This document shows, piece after piece, positions 45,207 through 53,441 of a DNA stretch of 64,000 bases; the stretch's first letter is position 1, and each line of letters starts with the position of its first letter. Source of the stretch: an uncultured Bacilli bacterium (GTDB lineage: Bacteria; Bacillota_I; Bacilli_A; RF39; UBA660); NCBI GenBank assembly GCA_934153675.1, contig CAKPFG010000001.1, forward strand, positions 1 to 64,000, given 5' to 3'. A program made the translations under genes and the position numbers. The notes below the pieces were generated by a model, which was not told where the DNA came from, searched no databases, and saw only the letters and a program-made list of their open reading frames with translations.

Positions 45207-46373
45207 ATGAAAAAAATAATATTTATAAAATATGGTGAATTAACAACAAAAAAAGGCAATAGAAATGCTTTTATTAAAAAGCTTATTAGTAATATTAAAA
45301 AAATGTTAAATAATGATTATAAAATAAAGGCAGATAGATCAAGATTATATATAGAAACTGAAGATATAGATTATGTAGTAGATAAGCTAAAGTTTGTCTT
45401 TGGTATTCATAGTATAGTTGTTGCTTATCAGGTTGATAATAATATTGATACTATTAAAAATACTATTCTTTCTTTAGTCAAAAAAGAATCTTTTAAAACA
45501 TTTAAAGTAGAAACCAAAAGGGCATTGAAAACTTTTGAAATACATAGTATGGATTTGAATAATATTATAGGAAGTTTTATTTTAAAAAATATGAATGTTA
45601 AAGTTGATGTTCATAATCCAGATATTTTAATAAAAATAGAAATAAGAAGTGAAGGAACTTTTATTTATTTTAAAGAATATGAAGGTTTAGGTGGATATCC
45701 AGTTGGAATACAGGGAACATCACTTTTAATGCTTAGTGGTGGAATAGATTCTCCTGTTGCGGGTTATTTAGCTCTTAAACGTGGTGTAGATATAGAATGT
45801 TTATATTTTGAATCTCCTCCACATACAAGTATGCAAGCTAAACAAAAAGTAATTAAGTTAGCAAGTATTATTAATAAGTATTCATTAAATATTAAAATTA
45901 ATATTGTACCTTTTACTGTAATTCAGGAAACTATCTTAAAAAATGTAAAAGAAGAATATATTATTACTATTATGCGCAGAATGATGTATCGTATAGCATT
46001 AAAAATAGCAAATCGAAAAAATTTTAAGGTTATCTTTAATGGAGAAAGTATTGGACAAGTTGCTAGTCAAACATTAGATAGTATGAATGTAATTAATAAT
46101 GTTTGTAATATTCCAGTAATAAGACCTCTTGCTTGTATGGATAAACTAGAAATAATTGATATAGCAAAAAAAATTGGAACGTATGATACTAGTATATTAC
46201 CATTTGAGGATTGCTGTACTGTTTTTGTTCCAAAACATCCAGTAATTAATCCTAAATTAGATAAGTGTTTATTGTATGAATCAAAAATTGATTATGATAA
46301 ACTTATAGAAGATGCAGTTAATAACATTGAAGTTATTAGTAAATTTGAAGAAGATTATTTAGATTTATTGTAA
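45207..46373 (+). CDS. thiI: tRNA 4-thiouridine synthase ThiI
   Basis: 388 residues from the ATG at 45207, with GAGGGA upstream. It has an N-terminal ferredoxin-like and THUMP region (about 1-165) and a PP-loop ATPase with LLMLSGGIDSPVAGYLALKR (about 177) and FNGESIGQVASQTLDSM. DCCTVFVPKHP near 340 carries the family Cys. There is no C-terminal rhodanese domain, as usual in Bacillota. It introduces s4U8 into tRNA and may contribute to thiamine thiazole synthesis. A partner desulfurase gene (nifZ type) is not adjacent. Confidence 0.94.
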   Translation: MKKIIFIKYGELTTKKGNRNAFIKKLISNIKKMLNNDYKIKADRSRLYIETEDIDYVVDKLKFVFGIHSIVVAYQVDNNIDTIKNTILSLVKKESFKTFKVETKRALKTFEIHSMDLNNIIGSFILKNMNVKVDVHNPDILIKIEIRSEGTFIYFKEYEGLGGYPVGIQGTSLLMLSGGIDSPVAGYLALKRGVDIECLYFESPPHTSMQAKQKVIKLASIINKYSLNIKINIVPFTVIQETILKNVKEEYIITIMRRMMYRIALKIANRKNFKVIFNGESIGQVASQTLDSMNVINNVCNIPVIRPLACMDKLEIIDIAKKIGTYDTSILPFEDCCTVFVPKHPVINPKLDKCLLYESKIDYDKLIEDAVNNIEVISKFEEDYLDLL

Positions 46374-46410
46374 AAAATTTCCAGTAAAAAAAATGTATTA
46401 AAAAATCTTT

Positions 46411-46433
46411 TGTACACAAGCTATTAGTGTACA
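46411..46433. promoter_or_regulatory. Inverted repeat before the SASP gene
   Basis: TGTACAC (46411-46417), nine-base spacer, GTGTACA (46427-46433), directly abutting the AGGAGGTGA ribosome binding site. Could be an mRNA hairpin or operator for forespore expression. Confidence 0.45.
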
Positions 46434-46446
46434 GGAGGTGAATACC

Positions 46447-46653
46447 ATGAATCAAAAAAATAATCAATTTGTTGTACCTGGTGCTAAACAAGCTATAGAA
46501 AAAATGAAATATGAAATAGCTTCAGAATTAGGTGTTACAATGGGTCCTGATGCTACTAGTAGAGCTAACGGTTCTGTAGGTGGAGAAATTACTAAGAGAT
46601 TAGTTAAAATGGCTGAACAACACTTAGGTGGATCTAGTTACCAAACTAAATAG
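46447..46653 (+). CDS. Alpha/beta-type small acid-soluble spore protein
   Basis: 68 residues from the ATG at 46447 after AGGAGGTGA. The family motifs are intact: [18 protein letters not shown] (first helix, with the germination-protease cleavage region E-I-A) and [20 protein letters not shown] (second helix, DNA binding). It coats and protects spore DNA against UV and heat and is digested on germination. Two decayed copies lie at 44041 and 46748. It has its own terminator. Confidence 0.95.
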   Translation: MNQKNNQFVVPGAKQAIEKMKYEIASELGVTMGPDATSRANGSVGGEITKRLVKMAEQHLGGSSYQTK

Positions 46654-46665
46654 TAAATGAAAATG

Positions 46666-46688
46666 GATAGCGACGCTATCTTTTTTTA
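46666..46688 (+). terminator. Terminator of the SASP gene
   Basis: GATAGC, loop GAC, GCTATC (46666-46680), followed by seven T residues. Confidence 0.85.
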
Positions 46689-46747
46689 TTATAATTATAA
46701 AAAATAGAGAATAATAATCATGGGGTGTTTTGGAATAAGTTAGTTGT

Positions 46748-46882
46748 AAATAGTTTAAAACAAGTTATTGATAATATGAAATAGCAAGAAATTTGGTATT
46801 ACGCTAGGTGTAGATACATCAAGTAAATTAAATGGTACCGTAGGTGGAGTAATTACTAAGAAATTAGTTAATTTAGGTAAAT
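46748..46882 (+). pseudogene. Frameshifted alpha/beta SASP gene, direct copy
   Basis: The sequence reads LKQVIDNMK, is broken by a deletion at a short repeat (about seven bases lost compared with the intact gene), and continues [18 protein letters not shown] and [10 protein letters not shown] before TAA. Its near-duplicate at 44041-44228 is inverted and has the same deletion. Confidence 0.75.
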
Positions 46883-46940
46883 AACATATTGTAAATAAAA
46901 ATGTAATTATAGTAATGCTTTTTTGTAAAAAAAGCTTGCG

Positions 46941-46956
46941 TTTTTTTTTTTTTTTT
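46941..46956 (+). repeat. Homopolymer tract of 16 T
   Basis: A T16 run follows AAAAAAAGCTTGCG and lies 28 bases before the start of the pilin-like gene at 46985, in the position of its promoter. Long homopolymers vary in length by slippage and might tune expression; alternatively it is only the tail of a terminator. Confidence 0.6.
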
Positions 46957-46984
46957 AGTAGAATAAGGGTGAAAGGTAGGATAT

Positions 46985-48049
46985 ATGAAAAATAAAAAAG
47001 CATTTACATTAATAGAATTAATAGCAGTATTAGTAATACTAGCTATATTAGCACTAATAGTAACCCCAATTGTATTAAATATTGTAAAACACGCTAAGGA
47101 ATCAGCTAATAAAAGAAGTGTTGATGCATACGGAAAAAGTATAGAACTTGCCGTAGCTAATTACTTACTAGATAAAGGAGAATTTCCAACAAACATAAGT
47201 GATTTAGAAATTGAATACTCAGGGAAAGAGGTTATATGTAATATTTCTTTATTAAATGAAGATTCAAGTGTATACTTATCAGAATGCAAAGTAGGAAGTA
47301 GTGATGTTAAAGATAAAAATACTAGCGATGGATGGTATCACTATGGTAAAAAAACAACTTATAAAGCCTATAAAATAGGCGATGAAGTAACATACAATGG
47401 TATTAATTTTTATGTTATAGAAAATAGTGATGAGAATAGTGATTCTGTAACACTACTAAAGGAAGAACCATTAACAGTAGCTGAAGTAAATAAATATGGC
47501 GGAGTAGGAACAGAAAATAATCATGTAAATAAGTATACAAAAAATTCAACAGGGACAGCATCTAACATAAATGGCTATGGAGGGATGGCATACTATTCTA
47601 GGGAAAATTGTGGATATAATAACTCTAAATGGGAATATAGTGGATGTGCAAAAGATAAAATAATTAATTATGCAAAAAGTGATGTAAAATATGTAGTAGA
47701 TGCCTGGGCTTTAGATAAATTAGGAGATGCTCTAAAAGAAGATTCTGGTGGTTACAAGGCAAGACTTATAACATATGATGAACTTATAGATAATTTAGGT
47801 TATGAAATTAAATTTTATTGTAGTGATAAAACTCTTTATACTGGAACTTTAGATAATGTACCAACTTGGGTATATAATAATAAGTATTCTTATTTGACAA
47901 TGAGTATTTATGATTCTTATCTAGGGGATCTTCTTTATGTTAAAGAGGATGGTAAGATTGCCTCTTCTGGTGATTTTTATAGTACAATTCATATTACTCT
48001 ACTAACCATACGTCCTGTTGTAACATTATCTAAAAATAAAATTAAATAA
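46985..48049 (+). CDS. Type IV pilin-like protein, paralogue without variable repeat
   Basis: 354 residues. N-terminal class I prepilin signal: KNKKAFTLIELIAVLVILAI, with cleavage before Phe and Glu5 in place. A first globular segment (about 30-120) is followed by a C-terminal module with YNGINFYVIEN, VNKYGGVGTENNHVN, YGGMAYYS and TWVYNNKYSYLTMS, ending TIRPVVTL. The C-terminus aligns with the two DGR-type paralogues but is AT-rich, and the codons show no adenine-linked variation, so I see no variable repeat. AAAGGTAGG precedes the start. Probably a surface adhesin or minor pilin. Confidence 0.85.
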   Translation: MKNKKAFTLIELIAVLVILAILALIVTPIVLNIVKHAKESANKRSVDAYGKSIELAVANYLLDKGEFPTNISDLEIEYSGKEVICNISLLNEDSSVYLSECKVGSSDVKDKNTSDGWYHYGKKTTYKAYKIGDEVTYNGINFYVIENSDENSDSVTLLKEEPLTVAEVNKYGGVGTENNHVNKYTKNSTGTASNINGYGGMAYYSRENCGYNNSKWEYSGCAKDKIINYAKSDVKYVVDAWALDKLGDALKEDSGGYKARLITYDELIDNLGYEIKFYCSDKTLYTGTLDNVPTWVYNNKYSYLTMSIYDSYLGDLLYVKEDGKIASSGDFYSTIHITLLTIRPVVTLSKNKIK

Positions 48050-48065
48050 ACGAGGAGAAATAAAT

Positions 48066-49310
48066 ATGAAAAATAAAAAAGCATTTGCGTTAATAGAATT
48101 AATAGCAGTTTTAGTAATACTTGCAATACTTTCTTTAATTATTGTCCCAATAGTACTTAATATTGTATCCAAGACAAAAAATAGTGCTAATAAAAGAAGT
48201 GTTGATGCTTATGGTAAAAGTATAGAAATTGCTATTTCTTCATATTTACTGGAAACGGGAGATTTTCCTAATAGTTTAGATGATTTAAAAATTGAGTATA
48301 ATGGAGAAATTGTTTGTGAAAAAAAACAATTAAATAAGGATTCTTCGATTTATTTGTCTAAATGTATGATTGATGGTGAGTATGTAAAGGATAATACGGA
48401 AGATGGATATTATCATTATGGTAAAAAAGAAGTAACTAATGAAGATTATATAGATATGTATGGTAAGGCTTTGGAAAATGCTGTTAACAGCTATAAATAT
48501 ATATATAGAAAGTTTCCAACTGATTTAGATAATTTGGAAATTAGTTATAATGGTCCAAAGGTTGTTTGCGCACAAAGATCACTTAATCATGATGGAACAG
48601 TATATATGACAAATTGTTCGGTTAATGGCTCGGTTGTTTCTGATTCTAGCAATAAGGATGGTTATTATCATTATAAAGATAAGGATGAGGTAACATATAA
48701 TGGTATAGATTATTATGTTATAAAACGTAGTAATGAACAAAGTGATACAGTAACACTTTTAAAAAAAGATCCTTTAACAGTAGATGAAGTAAATAAATAT
48801 GGTGGAGTAGGAACAGAAAATAACCATGTGAATAAAAATACCTCTGGAACAGCCTATGATAATAATGGATACGGAGGAATGGCATATTATTCCAGTTCAA
48901 CATGTGGATATAAAGGTTCTGGATGGATAGGTACAGGATGTACGACAGATTATGCAAAGAGTGAAGTAAAATATGTAGTTGATGCATGGGCATTAGATAA
49001 ACTAAAAGCAAATGACCTAAAAGAGGATAAAACGGGTTATAGTGTAAGATTAATAACGTTTGATGATTTAGTAGATAATTTGGGTTATACAATTACAGAT
49101 GAAAATACCTGGTATGCTCCAACAGCAGATGTAACCCCAAGTTGGGTATATAATAGTAACTATTGGTATTGGACGATGAGCCCACATGAAGATTCCACTT
49201 CTAACGTGTGGTATGTGGACAACGGTGGCAACGTGTACAGCACCAGTGTGAATTACGACGAAGTTTCCGTGCGCCCTGTTATAACCATAAAAAAATCTGC
49301 TTTACAATAA
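48066..49310 (+). CDS. Type IV pilin-like DGR target protein with duplicated pilin module
   Basis: 414 residues after GAGGAG. Prepilin signal KNKKAFALIELIAVLVILAI. Two tandem copies of a globular segment follow: about 30-120 (SVDAYGKSIEIAISSYLLET to EDGYYHYGKK) and about 127-212 (DMYGKALENAVNSYKYIYRK to KDGYYHYKDK), each with two Cys. The C-terminal module from about 215 ends in a hypervariable block (residues 367-407; WYWTMSPHEDSTSNVWYVDN and following). It sits 16 bases after its paralogue and is likely cotranscribed. The fold of the variable end is probably C-type-lectin-like (inference). Confidence 0.87.
   Translation: MKNKKAFALIELIAVLVILAILSLIIVPIVLNIVSKTKNSANKRSVDAYGKSIEIAISSYLLETGDFPNSLDDLKIEYNGEIVCEKKQLNKDSSIYLSKCMIDGEYVKDNTEDGYYHYGKKEVTNEDYIDMYGKALENAVNSYKYIYRKFPTDLDNLEISYNGPKVVCAQRSLNHDGTVYMTNCSVNGSVVSDSSNKDGYYHYKDKDEVTYNGIDYYVIKRSNEQSDTVTLLKKDPLTVDEVNKYGGVGTENNHVNKNTSGTAYDNNGYGGMAYYSSSTCGYKGSGWIGTGCTTDYAKSEVKYVVDAWALDKLKANDLKEDKTGYSVRLITFDDLVDNLGYTITDENTWYAPTADVTPSWVYNSNYWYWTMSPHEDSTSNVWYVDNGGNVYSTSVNYDEVSVRPVITIKKSALQ
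49164..49284 (+). repeat. Candidate DGR variable repeat, copy 2
   Basis: This is the partner of 430-550; differences are confined to 49171-49264. Many variable codons here are AAC or AAT (49197, 49224, 49233 and 49254 among them) where copy 1 has other bases, so this copy is the closer of the two to an adenine-rich template. The 3' flank TTCCGTGCGCCCTGTTATAA is identical in both copies. Confidence 0.85.
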
Positions 49311-49365
49311 AATAGTTCTAACTTTTTGATTTACTCATATAGTTAATTAGAAAGGAAGAATAAAT

Positions 49366-49626
49366 ATGGAAACACTTAAAGTAGGGACTAAATCAAACCC
49401 TAATTCAGTTGCAGGAGCTCTTGCTAATGTAATACGTGAAAAAGGTACTGTAGAAATACAAGCAATTGGAGCTGGTGCTTTAAATCAAGCGATTAAGGCT
49501 ATTGCTATAGCAAGAGGGTTTGTTGCTCCTTCTGGAAAAAATTTAATTTGTATACCAGCGTTCACTGATATTACTATTGAAGGGGAAGAACGTACTGCAA
49601 TTAAACTTATTGTTGAGGCTAAATAG
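49366..49626 (+). CDS. spoVS: Stage V sporulation protein S
   Basis: 86 residues, one Alba-like domain: LKVGTKSNPNSVAGALANVI, VEIQAIGAGALNQAIKAIAI, ARGFVAPSGKNLICIPAFTD. SpoVS affects septation and later spore coat steps in Bacillus and is widely conserved in spore formers. GAAAGGAAG precedes the start. It follows the pilin-like cluster and is the third sporulation-linked gene of the window. Confidence 0.96.
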   Translation: METLKVGTKSNPNSVAGALANVIREKGTVEIQAIGAGALNQAIKAIAIARGFVAPSGKNLICIPAFTDITIEGEERTAIKLIVEAK

Positions 49627-49704
49627 CTTCATAAAATGAGTTTTTTTTATTTTTGTAATTATTTGTGGTATAATATACTTCATTATTTATAAAGGAGTAT
49701 TTTT

Positions 49705-50997
49705 ATGGAAACGGAAGAGTCTTTTGCTTATACTACTTTGTTTGCTTTAAAATTGAAATTAACATTTGAAAATAAGCGTAATTTATCTATTTTAGAGTGC
49801 TTTGGTGCCAGAAGAGTATTGGAGTATCAGGCAAATGATGATGGTATTTATTTTAAAAAAATCGATCAAAATAAAGAATTAAAAAATTTTTTAGATATGT
49901 ATAATGATATTGTATATAGAAAAGATAATGATATATGTTTAAAAAAAGATGTTGATGTAGAAATTTTGAATGCCTACATTAAAGATATTGATAAATCATA
50001 TCCCTTTTGTTATGATTTAAAAACATTTAGATATTTAAATATAAATAGTCCATTAAAGTTTATATATGGATTAAGTATGTATTTGAAAAAGGTGGAAAAA
50101 TTATATGATGATATAGATGAAAATTATCATATAATTGAAGAATGTTTAAATGAAATATCTATATATTTGAAAAAAATTGGAACAAATGATGACTATTTAT
50201 CTGCTTTATTTGATATTCAAAAAGAATTAGTAGATAAAATAGAACCTTACTTATTGTATCCAGCTGATATTGTTAATTATTTTGATAGTAATTATTACGA
50301 TGAAAAGGATTGCATTCTTGATAAACTTAATTCACCTATTCAAATAGCTATATTTTCGTCAATTTCTTTGTATCAATATAAACTTTTATTCTCTTTAGAA
50401 AAGATTATGTATAATAAAGAAAATAAAAACATGATGAATGATATTAATGATGATGAGTATGAATATATGGAAGATATTGATGATACTAATGATTATGATG
50501 AAGATATAGATGATACTAATGATTATGATGAAGATATTGATTCAGAAAACATTAATTTTACAGATGAAGATATTTACTTTGATCCTTCTTTAGAAGATGA
50601 TTTGTTTGCTCTTATGTATCTTGAAAATATTGGTAATTATTTGAATAGTAATTATGATGATACTTTAATAAAAGTAAAATCTAGGTTAAAATATATAATA
50701 GATGATGATAAAATTAATATATCAAATAAATCAACAAATAATTTATTTGATATAATTAATGATTATTCTTTTTTAAATTATCATTGGTATACGGATGAGG
50801 CTTTTTATTTTTTGAATGAGATGTTTAATAATTATTGTGATGAATATTATTTACGTAAATTAATTTTTGTAAAAACTTATTATGATTTAACTGATGATTA
50901 TCAATTAATAGAAAATATGAATTTATTTAAAAATTGTGAAAATTATGATGAAATATCTAATTTTATACTTGGTGGCGAAAAACAAAAACATATTTAA
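49705..50997 (+). CDS. Large acidic cytoplasmic protein of unknown function
   Basis: 430 residues with no signal peptide or transmembrane helix. Mostly helical and very acidic. An internal perfect tandem repeat, DIDDTNDYDE twice (about 259-280, DNA 50477-50540), forms a low-complexity linker between an N-terminal part (about 1-245) and a C-terminal helical part (about 290-425). I recognise no family. AAAGGAG precedes the start. Its place between spoVS and sufU gives no clear hint. Confidence 0.7.
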   Translation: METEESFAYTTLFALKLKLTFENKRNLSILECFGARRVLEYQANDDGIYFKKIDQNKELKNFLDMYNDIVYRKDNDICLKKDVDVEILNAYIKDIDKSYPFCYDLKTFRYLNINSPLKFIYGLSMYLKKVEKLYDDIDENYHIIEECLNEISIYLKKIGTNDDYLSALFDIQKELVDKIEPYLLYPADIVNYFDSNYYDEKDCILDKLNSPIQIAIFSSISLYQYKLLFSLEKIMYNKENKNMMNDINDDEYEYMEDIDDTNDYDEDIDDTNDYDEDIDSENINFTDEDIYFDPSLEDDLFALMYLENIGNYLNSNYDDTLIKVKSRLKYIIDDDKINISNKSTNNLFDIINDYSFLNYHWYTDEAFYFLNEMFNNYCDEYYLRKLIFVKTYYDLTDDYQLIENMNLFKNCENYDEISNFILGGEKQKHI

Positions 50998-51026
50998 TTG
51001 TATTTTTTTTAAAATTATACTATAAT
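50998..51026 (+). promoter_or_regulatory. Promoter of the sufU gene
   Basis: TTGTAT (50998-51003), 17-bp spacer, TATAAT (51021-51026), just after the preceding stop codon. Confidence 0.6.
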
Positions 51027-51041
51027 GAGGATGGTGGTAAT

Positions 51042-51467
51042 ATGGACAGTAATTTAAAAAGAACAATAATATTAGAACATTATCAATCACCTAAAAATAA
51101 AGGACTTATTAAAGATGATAGCTATAAATATATTAATATGAATAATGAATCTTGTATTGATGAAATTAATTTGATGGTTAAAATCGAGGATAATATTATT
51201 AAGGATATTAGATTTTCAGGTGAGGCATGTGCGATTTGTACTAGTGCAACTTCTGTTATGATAGAAACTTTAATTGGTCATACTAAGGAAGAAGCGTTAG
51301 AAATTTTAAAAAATTATGAATATATGATTGATGAGAAGGAATATAATGAAAGTATACTTGGTATTGCAAGTGTCTATAGTGATATAGCTAAACAACCAAA
51401 TAGAAAAAAATGTGCATTGCTTTCATGGTGGGGTATTAAAAAAGTTATAGGAGAAAACAATGGATAA
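51042..51467 (+). CDS. sufU: Iron-sulfur scaffold/zinc sulfurtransferase SufU-like
   Basis: 141 residues with an IscU/SufU fold: ILEHYQSPKNKGLI, ESCIDEINL (first Cys), SGEACAICTSATSVMIETLI (second Cys region) and RKKCALLSWWGIKK (third Cys). SufU accepts persulfide from the desulfurase SufS in Gram-positive bacteria. sufS, sufB, sufC and sufD are not in the neighbourhood. It overlaps the next unknown gene by eight bases. Confidence 0.88.
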   Translation: MDSNLKRTIILEHYQSPKNKGLIKDDSYKYINMNNESCIDEINLMVKIEDNIIKDIRFSGEACAICTSATSVMIETLIGHTKEEALEILKNYEYMIDEKEYNESILGIASVYSDIAKQPNRKKCALLSWWGIKKVIGENNG

Positions 51468-51867
51468 TAATTATGAAATATGTTCTTTACAAATATGTCC
51501 TTTTAAGGTGAATAATGGTATATATAAGCCGGATAGAAACAATTATCCATATAGATTATGTGTGCTTGATAAATCTAATAAAAAAGCGATTGATGTTTTA
51601 AGTGGTTATTGTTATGATTATATTGAAACTAGTTTAGTTTATTTTATAGGCAATGAATCTAAAAAAATAAAAGAGGGTAAAAGGTATGCAATTATGAAAT
51701 TGGGGTCTAATTATGTACATTTTACACAGTCGGATATGAATGAGGCCAATAATATTATAAAAAGGTTAATGGCTAAATTTTATTTTCCTGATGGTAATGC
51801 TATTTCTAATGAGGATTATTTGTCAATGATTACAGATTATGAAAAAATAAAATTAAAACGAAAATAA
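51460..51867 (+). CDS. Hypothetical protein coupled to sufU
   Basis: 135 residues. No family recognised. It carries CSLQICPF near the N-terminus, RLCVLDKS and SGYCYDY, so four or five Cys in the first 55 residues, possibly metal binding. The remainder is helical and basic. The start overlaps the sufU stop, hinting at a link with iron-sulfur or sulfur transfer, but that is inference from position only. Confidence 0.65.
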   Translation: MDNNYEICSLQICPFKVNNGIYKPDRNNYPYRLCVLDKSNKKAIDVLSGYCYDYIETSLVYFIGNESKKIKEGKRYAIMKLGSNYVHFTQSDMNEANNIIKRLMAKFYFPDGNAISNEDYLSMITDYEKIKLKRK

Positions 51868-51895
51868 TAAAATTAAAGGAATAAAGAGGGTCTTT

Positions 51896-53164
51896 ATGAA
51901 TATAAAAGATATAATAAATAAAAAAAGATTAAAAGGTGAACTTTCTAAAGATGAAATAGATTATGTTATTTCATCTTTTATGGGTGGTGAAATTAAAGAT
52001 TATCAAATGAGTGCTTTATTAATGGCAATTACAATAAATGGTATGAGTTTTGATGAGACGTTATATTTAACTGATAGCATGTTACGAAGTGGAAAAATAC
52101 TTGATTTATCAAGTATTAATGGTATAGTTGTCGATAAGCATTCAACAGGAGGCATAGGTGATAAGGTAACATTAATTTTAGCTCCATTACTGGCATCTTT
52201 GAATATTAAAGTTTTGAAGATGAGTGGTAGAGGTTTAGGTTATACCGGTGGCACTATAGATAAATTAGAAAGTATAGAGGGTTTTAATGTTAATTTAAAA
52301 GAAACTGATTTTATAAATCAGGTAAATGAAATTAATTTAGCTATTTCTAGTGCCTTTGAAATAGATCAGGCTGATAAAAAAATATATGCTCTTCGCGACG
52401 CTACATCAACGGTTTCATCTATTCCACTCATTGCTTCTAGTATAATGTCTAAGAAATTAGCTAGTAATGCTGATATTATAGTTATAGATGTTAAAGTAGG
52501 TAATGGTGCTTTATTAGAAAATAAAAATGATGCTTTGAAGTTGGCACAGTATTTAGTTGATATTGGAAAATATTATAATAAAAAAGTATATTGCGTTTTT
52601 ACTAATATGTCATCTCCTCTTGGTATGAGTGTGGGAAATAAATTAGAGGTGATAGAAAGTATTAATTGTTTAAAGGGTGAAAATATTAAAGATTTAATGG
52701 AAGTTGTATATTCTATTGCTTCACTTATAGTAAGTAAAGTAAAAAATATTTCTCTTGTTGAAGCTTTTAATTTGTGTTATCAAAATATAGAAAATAAAAA
52801 GGCCTATTTTAAATTTTTAGAATTTGTAAAAAGGCAAGGGGGCAAAATTGAAAGCTTAAAATGTAATGCGAAAGTTATGAAAGTTGGAAGTTTATATAGT
52901 GGTTATATAACAAAAATAGATGCTTTAAAAATAGGAAAATTATCCTATTTACTTGGTGCAGGTAGAAAAAATAAAGAAGATAGTATTGATTATGATGTTG
53001 GAATAGTCTTGTTAAAAAAAATAGGTGATTATGTTAATCAAAATGATATTCTTGGTAACATATATTACAATGATACTGTTATATCACCAAAAGAATTTTT
53101 ATCTTGTTTTGAAATAGAAGATAAAAAGGTAAAAGATGAGATTATTTTAGGTTTAAAAATGTAA
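51896..53164 (+). CDS. pdp: Pyrimidine-nucleoside phosphorylase
   Basis: 422 residues of the thymidine/pyrimidine phosphorylase family: DYQMSALLMAITINGMS, VDKHSTGGIGDKVTLILAPL (phosphate loop), KMSGRGLGYTGGTIDKLESI and ALRDATSTVSSIPLIASSIM, followed by a C-terminal domain. It splits thymidine, uridine or deoxyuridine into base and (deoxy)ribose-1-phosphate. Together with DeoD (54449) and thymidine kinase (28089) it makes up a nucleoside salvage set. GAGGG precedes the start. Confidence 0.94.
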   Translation: MNIKDIINKKRLKGELSKDEIDYVISSFMGGEIKDYQMSALLMAITINGMSFDETLYLTDSMLRSGKILDLSSINGIVVDKHSTGGIGDKVTLILAPLLASLNIKVLKMSGRGLGYTGGTIDKLESIEGFNVNLKETDFINQVNEINLAISSAFEIDQADKKIYALRDATSTVSSIPLIASSIMSKKLASNADIIVIDVKVGNGALLENKNDALKLAQYLVDIGKYYNKKVYCVFTNMSSPLGMSVGNKLEVIESINCLKGENIKDLMEVVYSIASLIVSKVKNISLVEAFNLCYQNIENKKAYFKFLEFVKRQGGKIESLKCNAKVMKVGSLYSGYITKIDALKIGKLSYLLGAGRKNKEDSIDYDVGIVLLKKIGDYVNQNDILGNIYYNDTVISPKEFLSCFEIEDKKVKDEIILGLKM

Positions 53165-53240
53165 AATAATGTAAAGTTTTATCAAAACTATTGCATTTTA
53201 TGAATAATTTAGTTTATTCTAATATAAAAGGAGGTTAGTT

Positions 53241-53435
53241 ATGATATATCCTTCAATAGATAAATTATTAACACAAGTAGGATCAAAATATTTGTTAGTT
53301 AATATTGTTTCTAAAAGAATTAAGGAAATGAAACAAAAAAAGTATTATCAAATGAATGATAAAGATTATAAATCTAGCAAGGACATAGGCAAAGCTTTAG
53401 AAGAAATATCTAAAGGTTTAGTTCATATTAAGTAG
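53241..53435 (+). CDS. rpoZ: RNA polymerase omega subunit
   Basis: 64 residues: MIYPSIDKLLTQVGSKYLLV, then SKRIKEMKQ and SSKDIGKALEEISKGLVHIK, the omega pattern with the conserved SK.LV. and K.A..EI. positions. Assists assembly of beta-prime into RNA polymerase. AAAGGAGG precedes the start. Usually beside gmk; here between pdp and a YihY gene. Confidence 0.9.
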   Translation: MIYPSIDKLLTQVGSKYLLVNIVSKRIKEMKQKKYYQMNDKDYKSSKDIGKALEEISKGLVHIK

Positions 53436-53441
53436 TTGTAA

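Noticed and set aside
50470..50545. Short repeats considered as CRISPR
   Set aside because: They are in-frame coding repeats without spacers; no repeat-spacer array or cas gene was seen in the window.
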